Position numbers and translations under genes: made by a program. Positions 23,017 through 30,075 of a DNA stretch of 30,075 nucleotides are shown here, one piece after another (within the stretch, counting starts at the first letter, position 1; every line of letters starts with the position of its first letter). The notes under the pieces are model-generated. The model saw only the letters and a program-made list of their open reading frames with translations, was not told the DNA's origin and did not search any database. The DNA comes from an uncultured Veillonellaceae bacterium. GTDB lineage: Bacteria; Bacillota; Negativicutes; Veillonellales; Negativicoccaceae. The stretch is taken from assembly GCA_947254705.1 (NCBI GenBank), contig CAMYCX010000007.1, positions 1-30,075 of the forward strand, in the 5' to 3' direction.

Positions 23017-25133
23017 CCGCACCGGTCTTGGATCATCGGTATTTTCTTAATCGGGAATTGAGCTGGCTCTCGTTTAATGAACGCGTGTTGGAAGAGGCGG
23101 TCGATCCGAATAATCCGCTGTTGGAAAAGTTGAATTTTATTGCGATTACCGCGTCCAACTTGGATGAATTTTTCATGATCCGTGTGGCGGGGTTGATGCA
23201 TCAGCGGGCAGGCGGTATCGGTCGTCGCGATAATGCGAATATGACCGCCGCCGAGCAGCTGGCGGCGATTGCGGTGCAGGCCAAGGAGCTGGTGGCGCGA
23301 CAGAGTCGCTACTTGGCGCATATTTTGTCGCAATTGGCGCAGGAAGGAATCGTGATCCGTCGTTTTGCGGAATTGAATGAAGCCCAACGGGAAGAGTTGC
23401 ATACGTATTTTATGCGAACGATTTATCCCGTGGTGACACCGTTGGCGGTGGATGCAAGTCATCCGTTCCCGTTTTTGCAAAGTCGCAGTCTGAATGTCGG
23501 CGTGCGGCTGCATCGGGATGAGGATCGGGAAGAACGGCGTGCCGTTTTGCCGGTGCCGGGGGTGCTTCCCCGCTTGGTACCGCTCTATGAAACACAGCAG
23601 GAAGGCGGGCGTGAATATATCCTGTTGGAAGAAATTTTGCAGCAACATGCACAGGATTTTTTCCGCGGCTTTACGATTGCCGAAACTTGCGTATTTCGCG
23701 TGACGCGTGATGCCGACCTGGATATTGACGAAGAAGGCGCGGAAGACTTGCTGACGGAAGTGGAAAAATCCTTGAAAATGCGTCGTCGCGGTGCGGCGGT
23801 ACGACTGGAAATCAGTGCGGGAACCGGTGAAGAGATGGAAGGTTTCTTGCGCTCGGAGCTGCAACTGAACGGAGCGGAAGTCTATCCCGTGGAAGGGCCG
23901 CTTGACAGTACCGTATTTTTCGCACTGGGGGCGCTCGAAGGGACGGAACGTCTGCATTATGTGCCGTTCCGGCCGCGGACACCGTATGCTCTCTTGCAGA
24001 CGCCGGGGGACAATATGTTTGCGATGATTCGCGAGCGGGATCTGTTTGTCCATTTGCCGTACGAATCGTTTGCTCCGGTGGAACGGCTGGTGGCGGAAGC
24101 GGCGGTCGATCCCGATGTATTGGCCATCAAGCAGACGCTGTATCGGGTCAGCTCCGACTCGCCGATCGTCAATGCGCTCGCCAAAGCCGCGGAAAACGGT
24201 AAGCAGGTCACCGTACTGATGGAAGTGAAAGCGCGTTTTGATGAAGAAAATAATATTATTATGGGACGGCGACTTGAACAGGCCGGCGCACATGTGATCT
24301 ACGGTCTTGTCGGGGTGAAAACGCACTCCAAGTGTACATTGGTGATTCGTCGCGAATCGGACGGAATCCGGCGCTATGTGCATGTCGGTACGGGAAACTA
24401 CAACGGCAAAACCGCCAAACTCTATACCGACGTCGGGATCTTTACCTGCAATGAACAGTTCGGGGTCGATGCGACGGCGTTCTTTAATCTGCTGTCGGGG
24501 TATTCCGATCCGCCGGAATGGAATAAATTTATCGTGGCACCGATGGATATGCGGCGGCGGACGATGGAGCTGATTGATCGTGAGATCGCATGGGCCCGTC
24601 GCGGTGAGCCCGCCCGTATCACGGCGAAGATGAACTCGTTGCTGGATCGCGACATGATTTTGAAGTTGTATGAGGCCTCTCAAGCGGGGGTGGAGATCGA
24701 TCTGATTGTGCGCGGGATTTGTGTATTGAAACCGGGGATTGAGGGCGTGAGCGATCGGATTCGTGTGCGCAGTATCGTAGGTCGTTTTCTCGAACACAGT
24801 CGCATTTTCCGATTTGCCAACGGCGGTCGGGAGGAGGTCTATATCGGTTCCGCCGACTGGATGCCGCGCAATCTCAATGATCGGGTGGAACTCATGGTAC
24901 CGGTGGAAGAGCCTGTCCATCGCGAACGACTGTGCCGCATGTTGGAAACGGAACTTGCCGACAACCAGAAAGCGCACATCATGCATGCCGACGGAACGTA
25001 TACGAAGACGATTGCCGACACTGATCCGCTTAACAGTCAGGATTATTTCCGTGAATTGGCGGAAAAGCGTGACGGCGCCGTCAAGATGACATTGCGGCAA
25101 CGTTTGGAGCCGTATTATTCCGAAAATTGGTGA
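23013..25133 (+). CDS. ppk1: Polyphosphate kinase 1
   Basis: Reversibly makes polyphosphate from the gamma-phosphate of ATP. The 706-residue length is normal for Ppk1. ATG 23013 overlaps the upstream stop, with GGAGAGG before it. The N-terminal helical domain has NRELSWLSFNERVLEEA (about 11-27). The two C-terminal phospholipase D-like domains carry the autophosphorylated histidine in VKTHSKCTLVIRR (His438, matching E. coli His435), then HVGTGNYNGKTAKLYTD and later IGSADWMPRNLNDRVE. The DEENNIIMGRRLEQAGAHV stretch is also conserved. It is encoded as the second gene of the unit that starts with the degenerate Ppx-like gene, and no clear terminator follows immediately. Confidence 0.97.
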   Translation: MTAPVLDHRYFLNRELSWLSFNERVLEEAVDPNNPLLEKLNFIAITASNLDEFFMIRVAGLMHQRAGGIGRRDNANMTAAEQLAAIAVQAKELVARQSRYLAHILSQLAQEGIVIRRFAELNEAQREELHTYFMRTIYPVVTPLAVDASHPFPFLQSRSLNVGVRLHRDEDREERRAVLPVPGVLPRLVPLYETQQEGGREYILLEEILQQHAQDFFRGFTIAETCVFRVTRDADLDIDEEGAEDLLTEVEKSLKMRRRGAAVRLEISAGTGEEMEGFLRSELQLNGAEVYPVEGPLDSTVFFALGALEGTERLHYVPFRPRTPYALLQTPGDNMFAMIRERDLFVHLPYESFAPVERLVAEAAVDPDVLAIKQTLYRVSSDSPIVNALAKAAENGKQVTVLMEVKARFDEENNIIMGRRLEQAGAHVIYGLVGVKTHSKCTLVIRRESDGIRRYVHVGTGNYNGKTAKLYTDVGIFTCNEQFGVDATAFFNLLSGYSDPPEWNKFIVAPMDMRRRTMELIDREIAWARRGEPARITAKMNSLLDRDMILKLYEASQAGVEIDLIVRGICVLKPGIEGVSDRIRVRSIVGRFLEHSRIFRFANGGREEVYIGSADWMPRNLNDRVELMVPVEEPVHRERLCRMLETELADNQKAHIMHADGTYTKTIADTDPLNSQDYFRELAEKRDGAVKMTLRQRLEPYYSENW

Positions 25134-25496
25134 GTGTCCGCCCCGGATACTACATTTGTATGTTTTGTCGGGGCGACAGTAAGGCGCGGAAATACAAAAA
25201 ATATGAAAAGTGGAGAAATGGGTATCAAAAACTGAAAAATTTGAGCAAAAAGTTCACAAAAATGCATAAAAAACACCTAAAAATGTTTCTCTAATCAAAA
25301 AATAATACAAGCAGAAAACGGGGGACGCCTTCGGTATCGCAATTTTGTCCATATGGAGAGGACACACCGAAAAGCGTTGCCCGTCATTTATTTTGACGAG
25401 GATAACAATCAAAATGAGAGTACGGAAGTGCTTCGTTTAAATATTAGAAAAAAGACTTGAAATCCCCTAAAAATAAGGATTGTCAACTTAAAAATT
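25134..25496. other. AT-rich intergenic region without a gene
   Basis: About 360 bp much richer in A and T than the rest of the window. I see no coding frame with a ribosome-binding site. It contains a foldable GC-richer island at 25319-25383. A near-consensus promoter begins at 25497. No known riboswitch consensus could be matched by eye. Confidence 0.6.
25319..25383 (+). ncRNA. Candidate structured RNA element (two nested stems)
   Basis: The arm at 25319-25334 pairs imperfectly with 25367-25383: CGGG with CCCG, ACGC with GCGT, and TTCGG with CCGAA. A TGTCC/GGACA hairpin (25346-25350 with 25360-25364) lies inside. The island stands out from the AT-rich surroundings. It lies upstream of the promoter at 25497, so it would not be in the leader of the next gene when transcribed from there. 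It could be part of the ppk1 3' region, a small RNA, or chance. Class unknown. Confidence 0.3.
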
Positions 25497-25525
25497 TTGA
25501 CCTGAGTGTCCGCCTGTGGTAGAAT
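25497..25525 (+). promoter_or_regulatory. Near-consensus promoter of the 3D-domain protein gene
   Basis: TTGACC (25497-25502) and TAGAAT (25520-25525) are spaced by exactly 17 bases. Transcription should start near 25532, leaving a leader of only about 15 bases that holds the GGAGG ribosome-binding site. Confidence 0.85.
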
Positions 25526-25546
25526 TTTGACGTTGGAGGTTTGATT

Positions 25547-26524
25547 ATGAGGACAAATTGGAAATCATATGTCTCTCCTTCCTTGGCAAGTGTTGTCGCG
25601 ATACTTTGTCTGGCGGTATGGCTGGTCGGGTTCGCGTTGCCGCATCGGACGGTCATCGTGACGGCTGACGGCAGCGAGCGTCAAGTGACGACGACGGCGC
25701 GCTCGGCGGCGGGCATTTTGCAGGAAGCGGGAGTCGCTCTCGGCACGCATGATCGGGTGATGATCCGACGTGATGCCGAGACGGGAGAAGAACGAATTGA
25801 AGTGGTTCGCGGGGTACCGATTACGGTCACCGACGGGATCACGACGCGGTCATTGATCATACCGGCCTATACGGTCGGTGAGGCGGCATCGCAACTGGGG
25901 TATGATCCGGACCGGTATGCTACCGTGCTTGCGGATTCGGAACCGTTGATGGCGGGCATGACAATTGAAGTGGTACCGTGTACCAAAGATACGGTAGAGG
26001 TGGAAGAAGAAATTCCTTATCCGTCGGTGGTGCAACCGAATGATCGGATGCGCATGGGAGAAGAGCATCTCGTGACGGCGGGACAAAACGGCGCACGAAA
26101 AGTGACGTATGAACGGATTTGGGTCAACGGCAAAGAGCTTCGTCGTCAGGAGGTCAAGTCCGTTGAAGTAACGGCGCCGGTGGCGGAGATCATTGAAGCG
26201 GGCACGCGGTCTGTCGTCAGCACGAGCCGCGGCGATATTCGCTTTACGAAGGTCATGGAAATGGAGGCCACCGCGTATCATCCGATGGACGGTGACGGAC
26301 ACGGCATCACGGCCAGCGGCATCCCGGCCCGTTACGGGGTAGTGGCGGTCGATCCCGATGTGATTCCGCTCGGGACGCGGGTATTTATCCCCGGCTACGG
26401 TGAGGCGATCGCGGCTGATACGGGCGGTGCCATTCAAGGCGCGCGTATCGATCTGTGTATGGAAGATTATGCGGAAGCGTTTGAGTTCGGTCGTCGAATG
26501 ACGGAAGTGTATATTTTGAATTAA
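25547..26524 (+). CDS. DUF348/G5/3D-domain cell-wall protein (RpfB/YabE-like)
   Basis: Extracytoplasmic cell-wall-active protein, probably a peptidoglycan lytic enzyme. ATG 25547 is preferred: GGAGG is 7 bases upstream, whereas an in-frame TTG at 25541 would be only one base from it. Of 325 residues, about 11-31 form a signal anchor. Two DUF348 ubiquitin-like modules cover about 35-75 and 90-140. A G5 domain lies around 148-225, with the EEEIPYPSVVQPND start and GARKVTYERIWVNGKELRR core. A 3D domain covers about 236-323 and keeps three aspartates (VAVDPDVIPLG Asp269, AADTGG Asp291, RIDLCM Asp302), as in MltA-like lytic transglycosylases. The layout is typical of Firmicutes. It is a single-gene unit with its own promoter and terminator. 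Confidence 0.93.
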   Translation: MRTNWKSYVSPSLASVVAILCLAVWLVGFALPHRTVIVTADGSERQVTTTARSAAGILQEAGVALGTHDRVMIRRDAETGEERIEVVRGVPITVTDGITTRSLIIPAYTVGEAASQLGYDPDRYATVLADSEPLMAGMTIEVVPCTKDTVEVEEEIPYPSVVQPNDRMRMGEEHLVTAGQNGARKVTYERIWVNGKELRRQEVKSVEVTAPVAEIIEAGTRSVVSTSRGDIRFTKVMEMEATAYHPMDGDGHGITASGIPARYGVVAVDPDVIPLGTRVFIPGYGEAIAADTGGAIQGARIDLCMEDYAEAFEFGRRMTEVYILN

Positions 26525-26527
26525 GTG

Positions 26528-26560
26528 AACACGCGTCGCACACAGCGACGCTTGTTTTTT
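26528..26560 (+). terminator. Intrinsic terminator after the 3D-domain gene
   Basis: GCGTCGC and GCGACGC pair perfectly around an ACACA loop. The stem extends through AACA/TGTT across one mismatch and is followed by six T. It starts 4 bases after the stop codon. Confidence 0.88.
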
Positions 26561-26587
26561 ACGCCAAGCAATGACGATACGGGAACA

Positions 26588-26617
26588 TTGTATTATTTTT
26601 TTGACTTATGGTATAAT
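26588..26617 (+). promoter_or_regulatory. typA promoter with extended -10
   Basis: TATAAT (26612-26617) is preceded by TGG, giving the TGN extended -10. A partial -35 TTGTAT is at 26588-26593 with an 18-base spacer. The start codon is 37 bases further on. Confidence 0.65.
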
Positions 26618-26654
26618 AATCAAGTTTAGTACGTAGTGATGAAGGAGATACGAG

Positions 26655-28472
26655 ATGATGAAACGAAACGATATCCGTAATGTGGCGATTATCGCGCACG
26701 TCGATCACGGCAAAACTACGCTGGTGGATGCGATGTTGCGGCAGAGTCATGTGTTCCGTGCGAATGAAAAGGTCGCGGAACGGGTCATGGACTCCAACGA
26801 TTTGGAACGTGAACGCGGGATTACGATTTTGTCGAAAAATACCGCCGTGATGTACAACGGGGTGAAGATTAATATTGTAGATACCCCGGGGCATGCCGAT
26901 TTCGGCGGTGAAGTGGAACGGATTTTGAATATGGTCGACGGAGTCGTGTTGCTGGTCGATGCATTTGAAGGGCCGATGCCGCAGACGAAGTACGTGTTGC
27001 GCAAGGCGTTGGAGCAGCATTTGAAGCCGATTGTGGTCATCAACAAGATTGACCGTCCGGATCAGCGCGTCAAAGAGGTGGAAAGCGAGATTCTCGATTT
27101 GTTTATCGAGCTGGACGCCAATGACGATCAGTTGGATTTCCCGGTGATTTACGCATCGGCACGGGCCGGTGTGGCAAAGTTATCCATGGACGATGATTCG
27201 ACCACATTAGAGCCGCTGATGCAGACGCTGGTACGGGAAATTCCCGCACCGGAAGGTGATATGGAAGCCCCGTTGCAGATTATGGTGACGACACTGGATT
27301 ATGATGATTATGTCGGTAAAATCGCCATCGGGCGGATTGTCCGCGGGTTTGTCCGCGCCGGTCAACCGGTCGCGATTATGAACGGTGATCAGGTGCGTCA
27401 GGACAAGCTTGGTCGGTTGTATACGTACAACGGTCTGTCGCGTGTCGATACCAATGATGCGCATATGGGCGATATCGTGGCGATGGTCGGGTTCAAAGAT
27501 ATCAATATCGGTGAAACGATCACCGATCCGGAGCATCCGGAAGCGTTGCCGGCCATTGATATCGACGAGCCGACGTTGTCGATGGTGTTTGCCGTCAACA
27601 ACAGTCCTTTTGCGGGAACGGAAGGCGAGTTCGTAACGAGCCGTCATTTGCGTGCGCGTTTATTCAAGGAAGTACAGACGAACGTGGCCATGCGGGTGGA
27701 AGAAACGGATTCCGCCGATGCGTTTAAGGTCAGCGGCCGCGGAGAGTTGCATTTGTCGATTTTGATTGAAATGATGCGCCGGGAAGGGTATGAAATGCAG
27801 GTCGGCAAGCCGACGGTCATTTATAAAATGATTAACGGTCATCGGTGCGAACCGTTGGAACGGTTGAACATTGATGTGCCGCAAGAGTTTATGGGAACGG
27901 TCATGGAAAGCCTTGGGCCGCGTAAGGCGGAGTTAGTCGGCATGCAGGAGTTGTCGGGATACTTGCGTATGGAATTTATCATTCCGGCACGCGGGTTGAT
28001 CGGCTTCCGTAACGAGTTTTTGACGAACACGAAGGGGAACGGGGTCATGTACCATGTATTCCACGGGTATGCACCGTACAAGGGCGCGATTCCGATGCGT
28101 ACACGCGGCGCCTTGGTGGCGTTTGAAGCCGGCGAAACGACGGCGTACGGATTGGCCAATGTAGAAGAACGCGGTACGTTGTTCCTGGCACCGAATGAAA
28201 AGGTGTACGAAGGTATGATTGTCGGCGAAAATGCCCGTGAAGATGACATGGACGTCAATCCGTGCAAGAAAAAGCATGTGTCGAATATGCGCGCGTCCGG
28301 TTCGGACGATGCGATTCGCTTGACACCGCCGCGTCGGTTCTCGCTGGAAGAAGCGCTGGAATGGATTAATGACGATGAAACGGTGGAAGTGACACCGCAA
28401 TCCATTCGTTTGCGCAAGCGTGTACTGAGCAAGCAGGAACGGTACAAAGCGGCGAAAAAGAAACAGCAATAA
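26655..28472 (+). CDS. typA: Translational GTPase TypA/BipA
   Basis: Ribosome-associated GTPase of the EF-G family, involved in stress and low-temperature ribosome function. AAGGAG lies 7 bases before ATG 26655; a second ATG follows directly. The 605-residue length is normal. G motifs are all present: AHVDHGKTT (about 14-22), the switch region ERGITI, DTPGHADFGGEVER (about 75-88) and NKIDRP (about 131-136). The C-terminal TypA-specific region is seen in FRNEFLTNTKGNGVMYHVFHGY and in VNPCKKKHVSNMRASGSDDAIRL, ending in a Lys/Arg-rich tail. It is a monocistronic unit with its own promoter and terminator. A degraded copy of its last 60 bases lies about 900 bases downstream. Confidence 0.98.
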   Translation: MMKRNDIRNVAIIAHVDHGKTTLVDAMLRQSHVFRANEKVAERVMDSNDLERERGITILSKNTAVMYNGVKINIVDTPGHADFGGEVERILNMVDGVVLLVDAFEGPMPQTKYVLRKALEQHLKPIVVINKIDRPDQRVKEVESEILDLFIELDANDDQLDFPVIYASARAGVAKLSMDDDSTTLEPLMQTLVREIPAPEGDMEAPLQIMVTTLDYDDYVGKIAIGRIVRGFVRAGQPVAIMNGDQVRQDKLGRLYTYNGLSRVDTNDAHMGDIVAMVGFKDINIGETITDPEHPEALPAIDIDEPTLSMVFAVNNSPFAGTEGEFVTSRHLRARLFKEVQTNVAMRVEETDSADAFKVSGRGELHLSILIEMMRREGYEMQVGKPTVIYKMINGHRCEPLERLNIDVPQEFMGTVMESLGPRKAELVGMQELSGYLRMEFIIPARGLIGFRNEFLTNTKGNGVMYHVFHGYAPYKGAIPMRTRGALVAFEAGETTAYGLANVEERGTLFLAPNEKVYEGMIVGENAREDDMDVNPCKKKHVSNMRASGSDDAIRLTPPRRFSLEEALEWINDDETVEVTPQSIRLRKRVLSKQERYKAAKKKQQ

Positions 28473-28499
28473 AAAAAGACCTCGCAAGAGGTCTTTTTT
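28472..28499. terminator. Bidirectional terminator between typA and the convergent DUF4405 gene
   Basis: AAAAAAGACCTC and GAGGTCTTTTTT pair perfectly over 12 bp with a GCAA tetraloop. The flanking A and T tracts let it work on both strands. It begins at the last base of the typA stop codon and ends 5 bases before the stop of the minus-strand gene. Confidence 0.92.
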
Positions 28500-28504
28500 G
28501 CGTA

Positions 28505-29143
28505 TCAGGCGTGCGCCGGTCGGCGGCGACTGATTAAGCGGAGCAACCACCAACCGAGATAGGCGAAGAGAATAAAGATCGCGAAATAGTCAATGAAAAA
28601 CAAAATCGCGCTCGGTTCCGCTTTCGGGTGTTTCAAGTACAGATACGCCATTTTCAAAAAGAAATTACGCGCGACCGCGATATACAAACCGTATATACTG
28701 ATCGCGCCGAGCACCGCGTGCCATTTCCTGCCAAGCGGCGGCAAAACACGTCGCATGGTGTGACGCAAACTGTCCCAATAAAAGCCGGCGTGCATCGCGA
28801 CAAGCGCGTAAAACCAAGAAGACGAACAGATGTGAACGTACTTGGCGTAGCGTAACACTTCCCGACTCGGATGCGGGATCAGCGATGAGAACAAAAATCC
28901 CGAAATAAAGCAGATAACGAATGTCGCGCAAAGTGCATAGTTCGCTGCGCGCAGAAAACGGTTACGCGGCGGCATGCGCCGGGCAAATTGTCCCAATGCG
29001 CGGCGATGTTCGTACACGTGGTAGCCGACGATCAGCGTAAAAATATAGGAGACCCACTCATGTCCGCTGAGCCTCGTCAGCGGATACGCCATGGTGGCGA
29101 AGAGACTGACCAAAAGCCCGATGTGCATAATACGTCGTTGCAT
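28505..29143 (-). CDS. DUF4405-family membrane protein (cytochrome b-like)
   Basis: Integral membrane protein of 212 residues with about five TM helices (about 5-20, 28-48, 66-90, 102-122, 142-160 and a final one near 180-203). The start at 29143 follows AGAGGAG on the minus strand. His residues are placed within or near helices: His28 (SGHEWVSY), His42/His46 (GYHVYEHR), His104 (YVHICSSSW) and His118 (AMHAGFYW). This pattern fits the DUF4405 family, proposed to be haem-binding cytochromes linked with flavinylated extracytosolic electron-transfer proteins. No FMN-binding domain or ApbE gene is in the window. The haem assignment is inferred. It converges on typA and is flanked on its far side by a relic of the typA 3' end. 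Confidence 0.78.
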   Translation of the reverse strand: MQRRIMHIGLLVSLFATMAYPLTRLSGHEWVSYIFTLIVGYHVYEHRRALGQFARRMPPRNRFLRAANYALCATFVICFISGFLFSSLIPHPSREVLRYAKYVHICSSSWFYALVAMHAGFYWDSLRHTMRRVLPPLGRKWHAVLGAISIYGLYIAVARNFFLKMAYLYLKHPKAEPSAILFFIDYFAIFILFAYLGWWLLRLISRRRPAHA

Positions 29144-29293
29144 ATTTTCTCCTCTCGCGACAATTTCCCCGTTGCCGCTTTGCTTTCATTATACTTAGCG
29201 GCAAGGCGTTCGGCAAGCGTCGCCCCATGCCGTCAAGCCGATTATTACTATGCTGCCATCAAATCCACTGTTTTACGTCTGCGATGACGTAAT

Positions 29294-29344
29294 GGTATTG
29301 TTCCTGTTTGGGCAAGCGTGCACTGCGCAAATAGGAACAATACC
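29294..29344. repeat. 17-bp inverted repeat with 17-base spacer
   Basis: The arms 29294-29310 and 29328-29344 are complementary at 16 of 17 positions; the remaining pair is G-T. No T-tract follows. The right arm lies inside the typA-like relic. It may be an operator, a hairpin, or a remnant of a recombination event. Confidence 0.65.
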
Positions 29345-29366
29345 AAGCGATGAAAAAGAAAAACAA
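29306..29366 (+). pseudogene. Degraded duplicate of the typA 3' end
   Basis: About 60 bases align without gaps to the typA terminus (28408-28468) with roughly 79% identity by eye. In the same reading frame the last codons give LGKRALRK-stop-EQYQAMKKKNNQ-stop, against LRKRVLSKQERYKAAKKKQQ in typA, so the frame is recognisable but broken by a TAG. No other part of typA is apparent upstream. It probably marks a past duplication or insertion that separated typA from its former downstream sequence. Confidence 0.65.
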
Positions 29367-29461
29367 TCAATGAAATGCGACATTCGCTTGCGGGCGGATG
29401 TTGGGGTCGGGGCATCGGCCGCCGGGATGCGTGTTGCGTATCCTGCCGTGCCGTGCGTACA

Positions 29462-29470
29462 TGGTATAAT
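29462..29470 (+). promoter_or_regulatory. Extended -10 promoter of the YihY-like gene
   Basis: TGG directly followed by TATAAT (29465-29470) is identical to the extended -10 of typA. No clear -35 is visible. Transcription would begin near 29477, only a few bases before the GGGAGG ribosome-binding site at 29484-29489. Confidence 0.6.
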
Positions 29471-29515
29471 ACAATCAAACTGCGGGAGGTGGTTCGTATC
29501 TTTCGACGATTGCGT

Positions 29516-30075
29516 ATGCAGCCGCGGGTACAACAGTGGATTCATTCCAAAACGTACTTTTTTTTGCGCGGACTGGTGGAACGTTACTTGCGTCACGATG
29601 TGGGGTCGTTGGCGGCGGAAGCGACATATTATTTGATTTTGGCGTTGGTGCCTTTTTTGATTGTCGCTTTGAATATGGTACTATACTTTGCCGCGGCGCA
29701 AATTGATCATGTCTTTGCGTTGTTGGCGTACTTGCCGGCGGAAACGCATGCGTTTCTGTGGCCGGTGATTGTGCAGATCATCGCTTCGCGGAGCACGACA
29801 GTGTTGTCGGTGGCAATGATTTTGGCGTTGTGGTCGGCATCCAAAGGGGTCGATACGTTGGTGCGGGCGATGGATTTGGTGTTTGAAACGGATAAAAACC
29901 GCCAGTCGTATTGGCGGGTCAAACTCAAATCGATTGTCTTTACGTTGCTGATCGTCGGCTCCATGTTGACCGCGTTGGGCGTATTGGTGTTCGGCAATGC
30001 CATCGTGCATGCGGTGGCGGGATTGTTCGGGCCGAGTTATCACTTTTTGGCGTTGTGGGATATTGTGAAGTATCT
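29516..30075 (+). CDS. YihY/BrkB-family inner-membrane protein (3' partial)
   Basis: Polytopic membrane protein of the YihY/virulence factor BrkB family, function unsettled. The window ends after about 186 codons, of roughly 270-300 usual. It shows the family start FLRGLVERYLRHDVGSLAAEATYYLILALVPFLIVALN, where a short amphipathic helix runs into the first TM helix. The conserved ALWSASKGVDTLVRAMDLVFE block follows at about 112-132. Further TM helices are around 147-170 and beyond. The start is uncertain: GGGAGG at 29484-29489 overlaps an in-frame GTG (29489). TTG 29510 and ATG 29516 are at unusual distances of 20 and 26 bases. The ATG is listed for lack of a better choice. Confidence 0.88.
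   Translation, partial: MQPRVQQWIHSKTYFFLRGLVERYLRHDVGSLAAEATYYLILALVPFLIVALNMVLYFAAAQIDHVFALLAYLPAETHAFLWPVIVQIIASRSTTVLSVAMILALWSASKGVDTLVRAMDLVFETDKNRQSYWRVKLKSIVFTLLIVGSMLTALGVLVFGNAIVHAVAGLFGPSYHFLALWDIVKY

Larger units (their letters stand above)
29144..29461. other. Intergenic region with typA-end relic and inverted repeat
   Basis: About 320 bp between the divergent DUF4405 and YihY-like genes. It has no convincing complete gene. It holds a 17-bp inverted repeat (29294-29344) and a decayed copy of the typA 3' end (29306-29366), followed by GC-rich sequence up to the YihY promoter. The upstream AGAGGAG at about 29150 belongs to the DUF4405 gene. Confidence 0.6.

Noticed and set aside
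22902..25100. A 732-codon open frame on the minus strand opposite ppk1
   Set aside because: It overlaps ppk1 completely, has no recognisable domain and an unusual His/Arg/Gln-rich composition expected of an antisense reading of a high-GC gene.
25134..25546. A cyclic di-AMP (ydaO/yuaA) riboswitch, often found upstream of cell-wall hydrolase genes
   Set aside because: The conserved blocks of that riboswitch are not visible, and the obvious promoter leaves a leader of only about 15 bases.
29250..29636. A 128-codon plus-strand open frame before the YihY-like gene
   Set aside because: It is out of frame with both the typA relic and the YihY-like gene, crosses a promoter and has no plausible start signal.

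Overview
The window comes from a diderm (outer-membrane-bearing) Firmicute, most likely class Negativicutes, order Veillonellales or a close relative. It combines Gram-negative envelope genes (an MlaD-type MCE protein, a TolC-like protein, TamB, BamA, Skp/OmpH, LpxD, an LpxL-type acyltransferase and a YadA-type autotransporter) with Firmicute-type genes (a DUF348/G5/3D cell-wall protein and strong AGGAGG ribosome-binding sites). I cannot name the genus. The first 23 bases are an Illumina Nextera adapter tail, so the left edge is a contig end with uncleaned adapter.

Region A (24-17384, all +) is a dense envelope cluster. It runs: MlaD with a C-terminal barrel-like region, TolC-like, TamB, a sigma-70-family factor, a one-TM protein with anti-sigma-like topology, BamA, an unrecognised exported protein with a barrel-like C-terminus, three Skp/OmpH paralogues (one signal-peptide or anchored form and two lipoproteins) and LpxD. 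A hairpin terminator follows lpxD. Next come an LpxL-type acyltransferase, deoC and a GalE-like epimerase/dehydratase, ending at a strong terminator. Together these cover phospholipid transfer across the envelope (Mla/TamB), outer-membrane protein insertion (BamA/Skp) and lipid A synthesis (LpxD/LpxL). The sigma factor and its putative membrane partner sit between the TamB and BamA genes, which suggests local envelope regulation.

Region B (17385-19748) holds a trimeric autotransporter with its own promoter. Its stalk is built of 13- and 19-residue repeats, and a coiled coil follows the membrane anchor. About 550 bp of GC-rich sequence with no convincing gene comes after it.

Region C (19749-25133) is a polyphosphate locus. 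A canonical Ppx/GppA exopolyphosphatase on the minus strand is divergent from a plus-strand pair: a Ppx/GppA-like protein with altered catalytic motifs, overlapping ppk1 by four bases.

Region D (25134-30075) starts with an AT-rich gap containing a possible structured element. It continues with a DUF348/G5/3D protein under a near-consensus promoter, typA, a convergent DUF4405 membrane protein, a degraded copy of the typA 3' end, and a YihY/BrkB-family membrane protein cut by the window end.

No rRNA, tRNA, CRISPR array, transposase or phage gene was seen.
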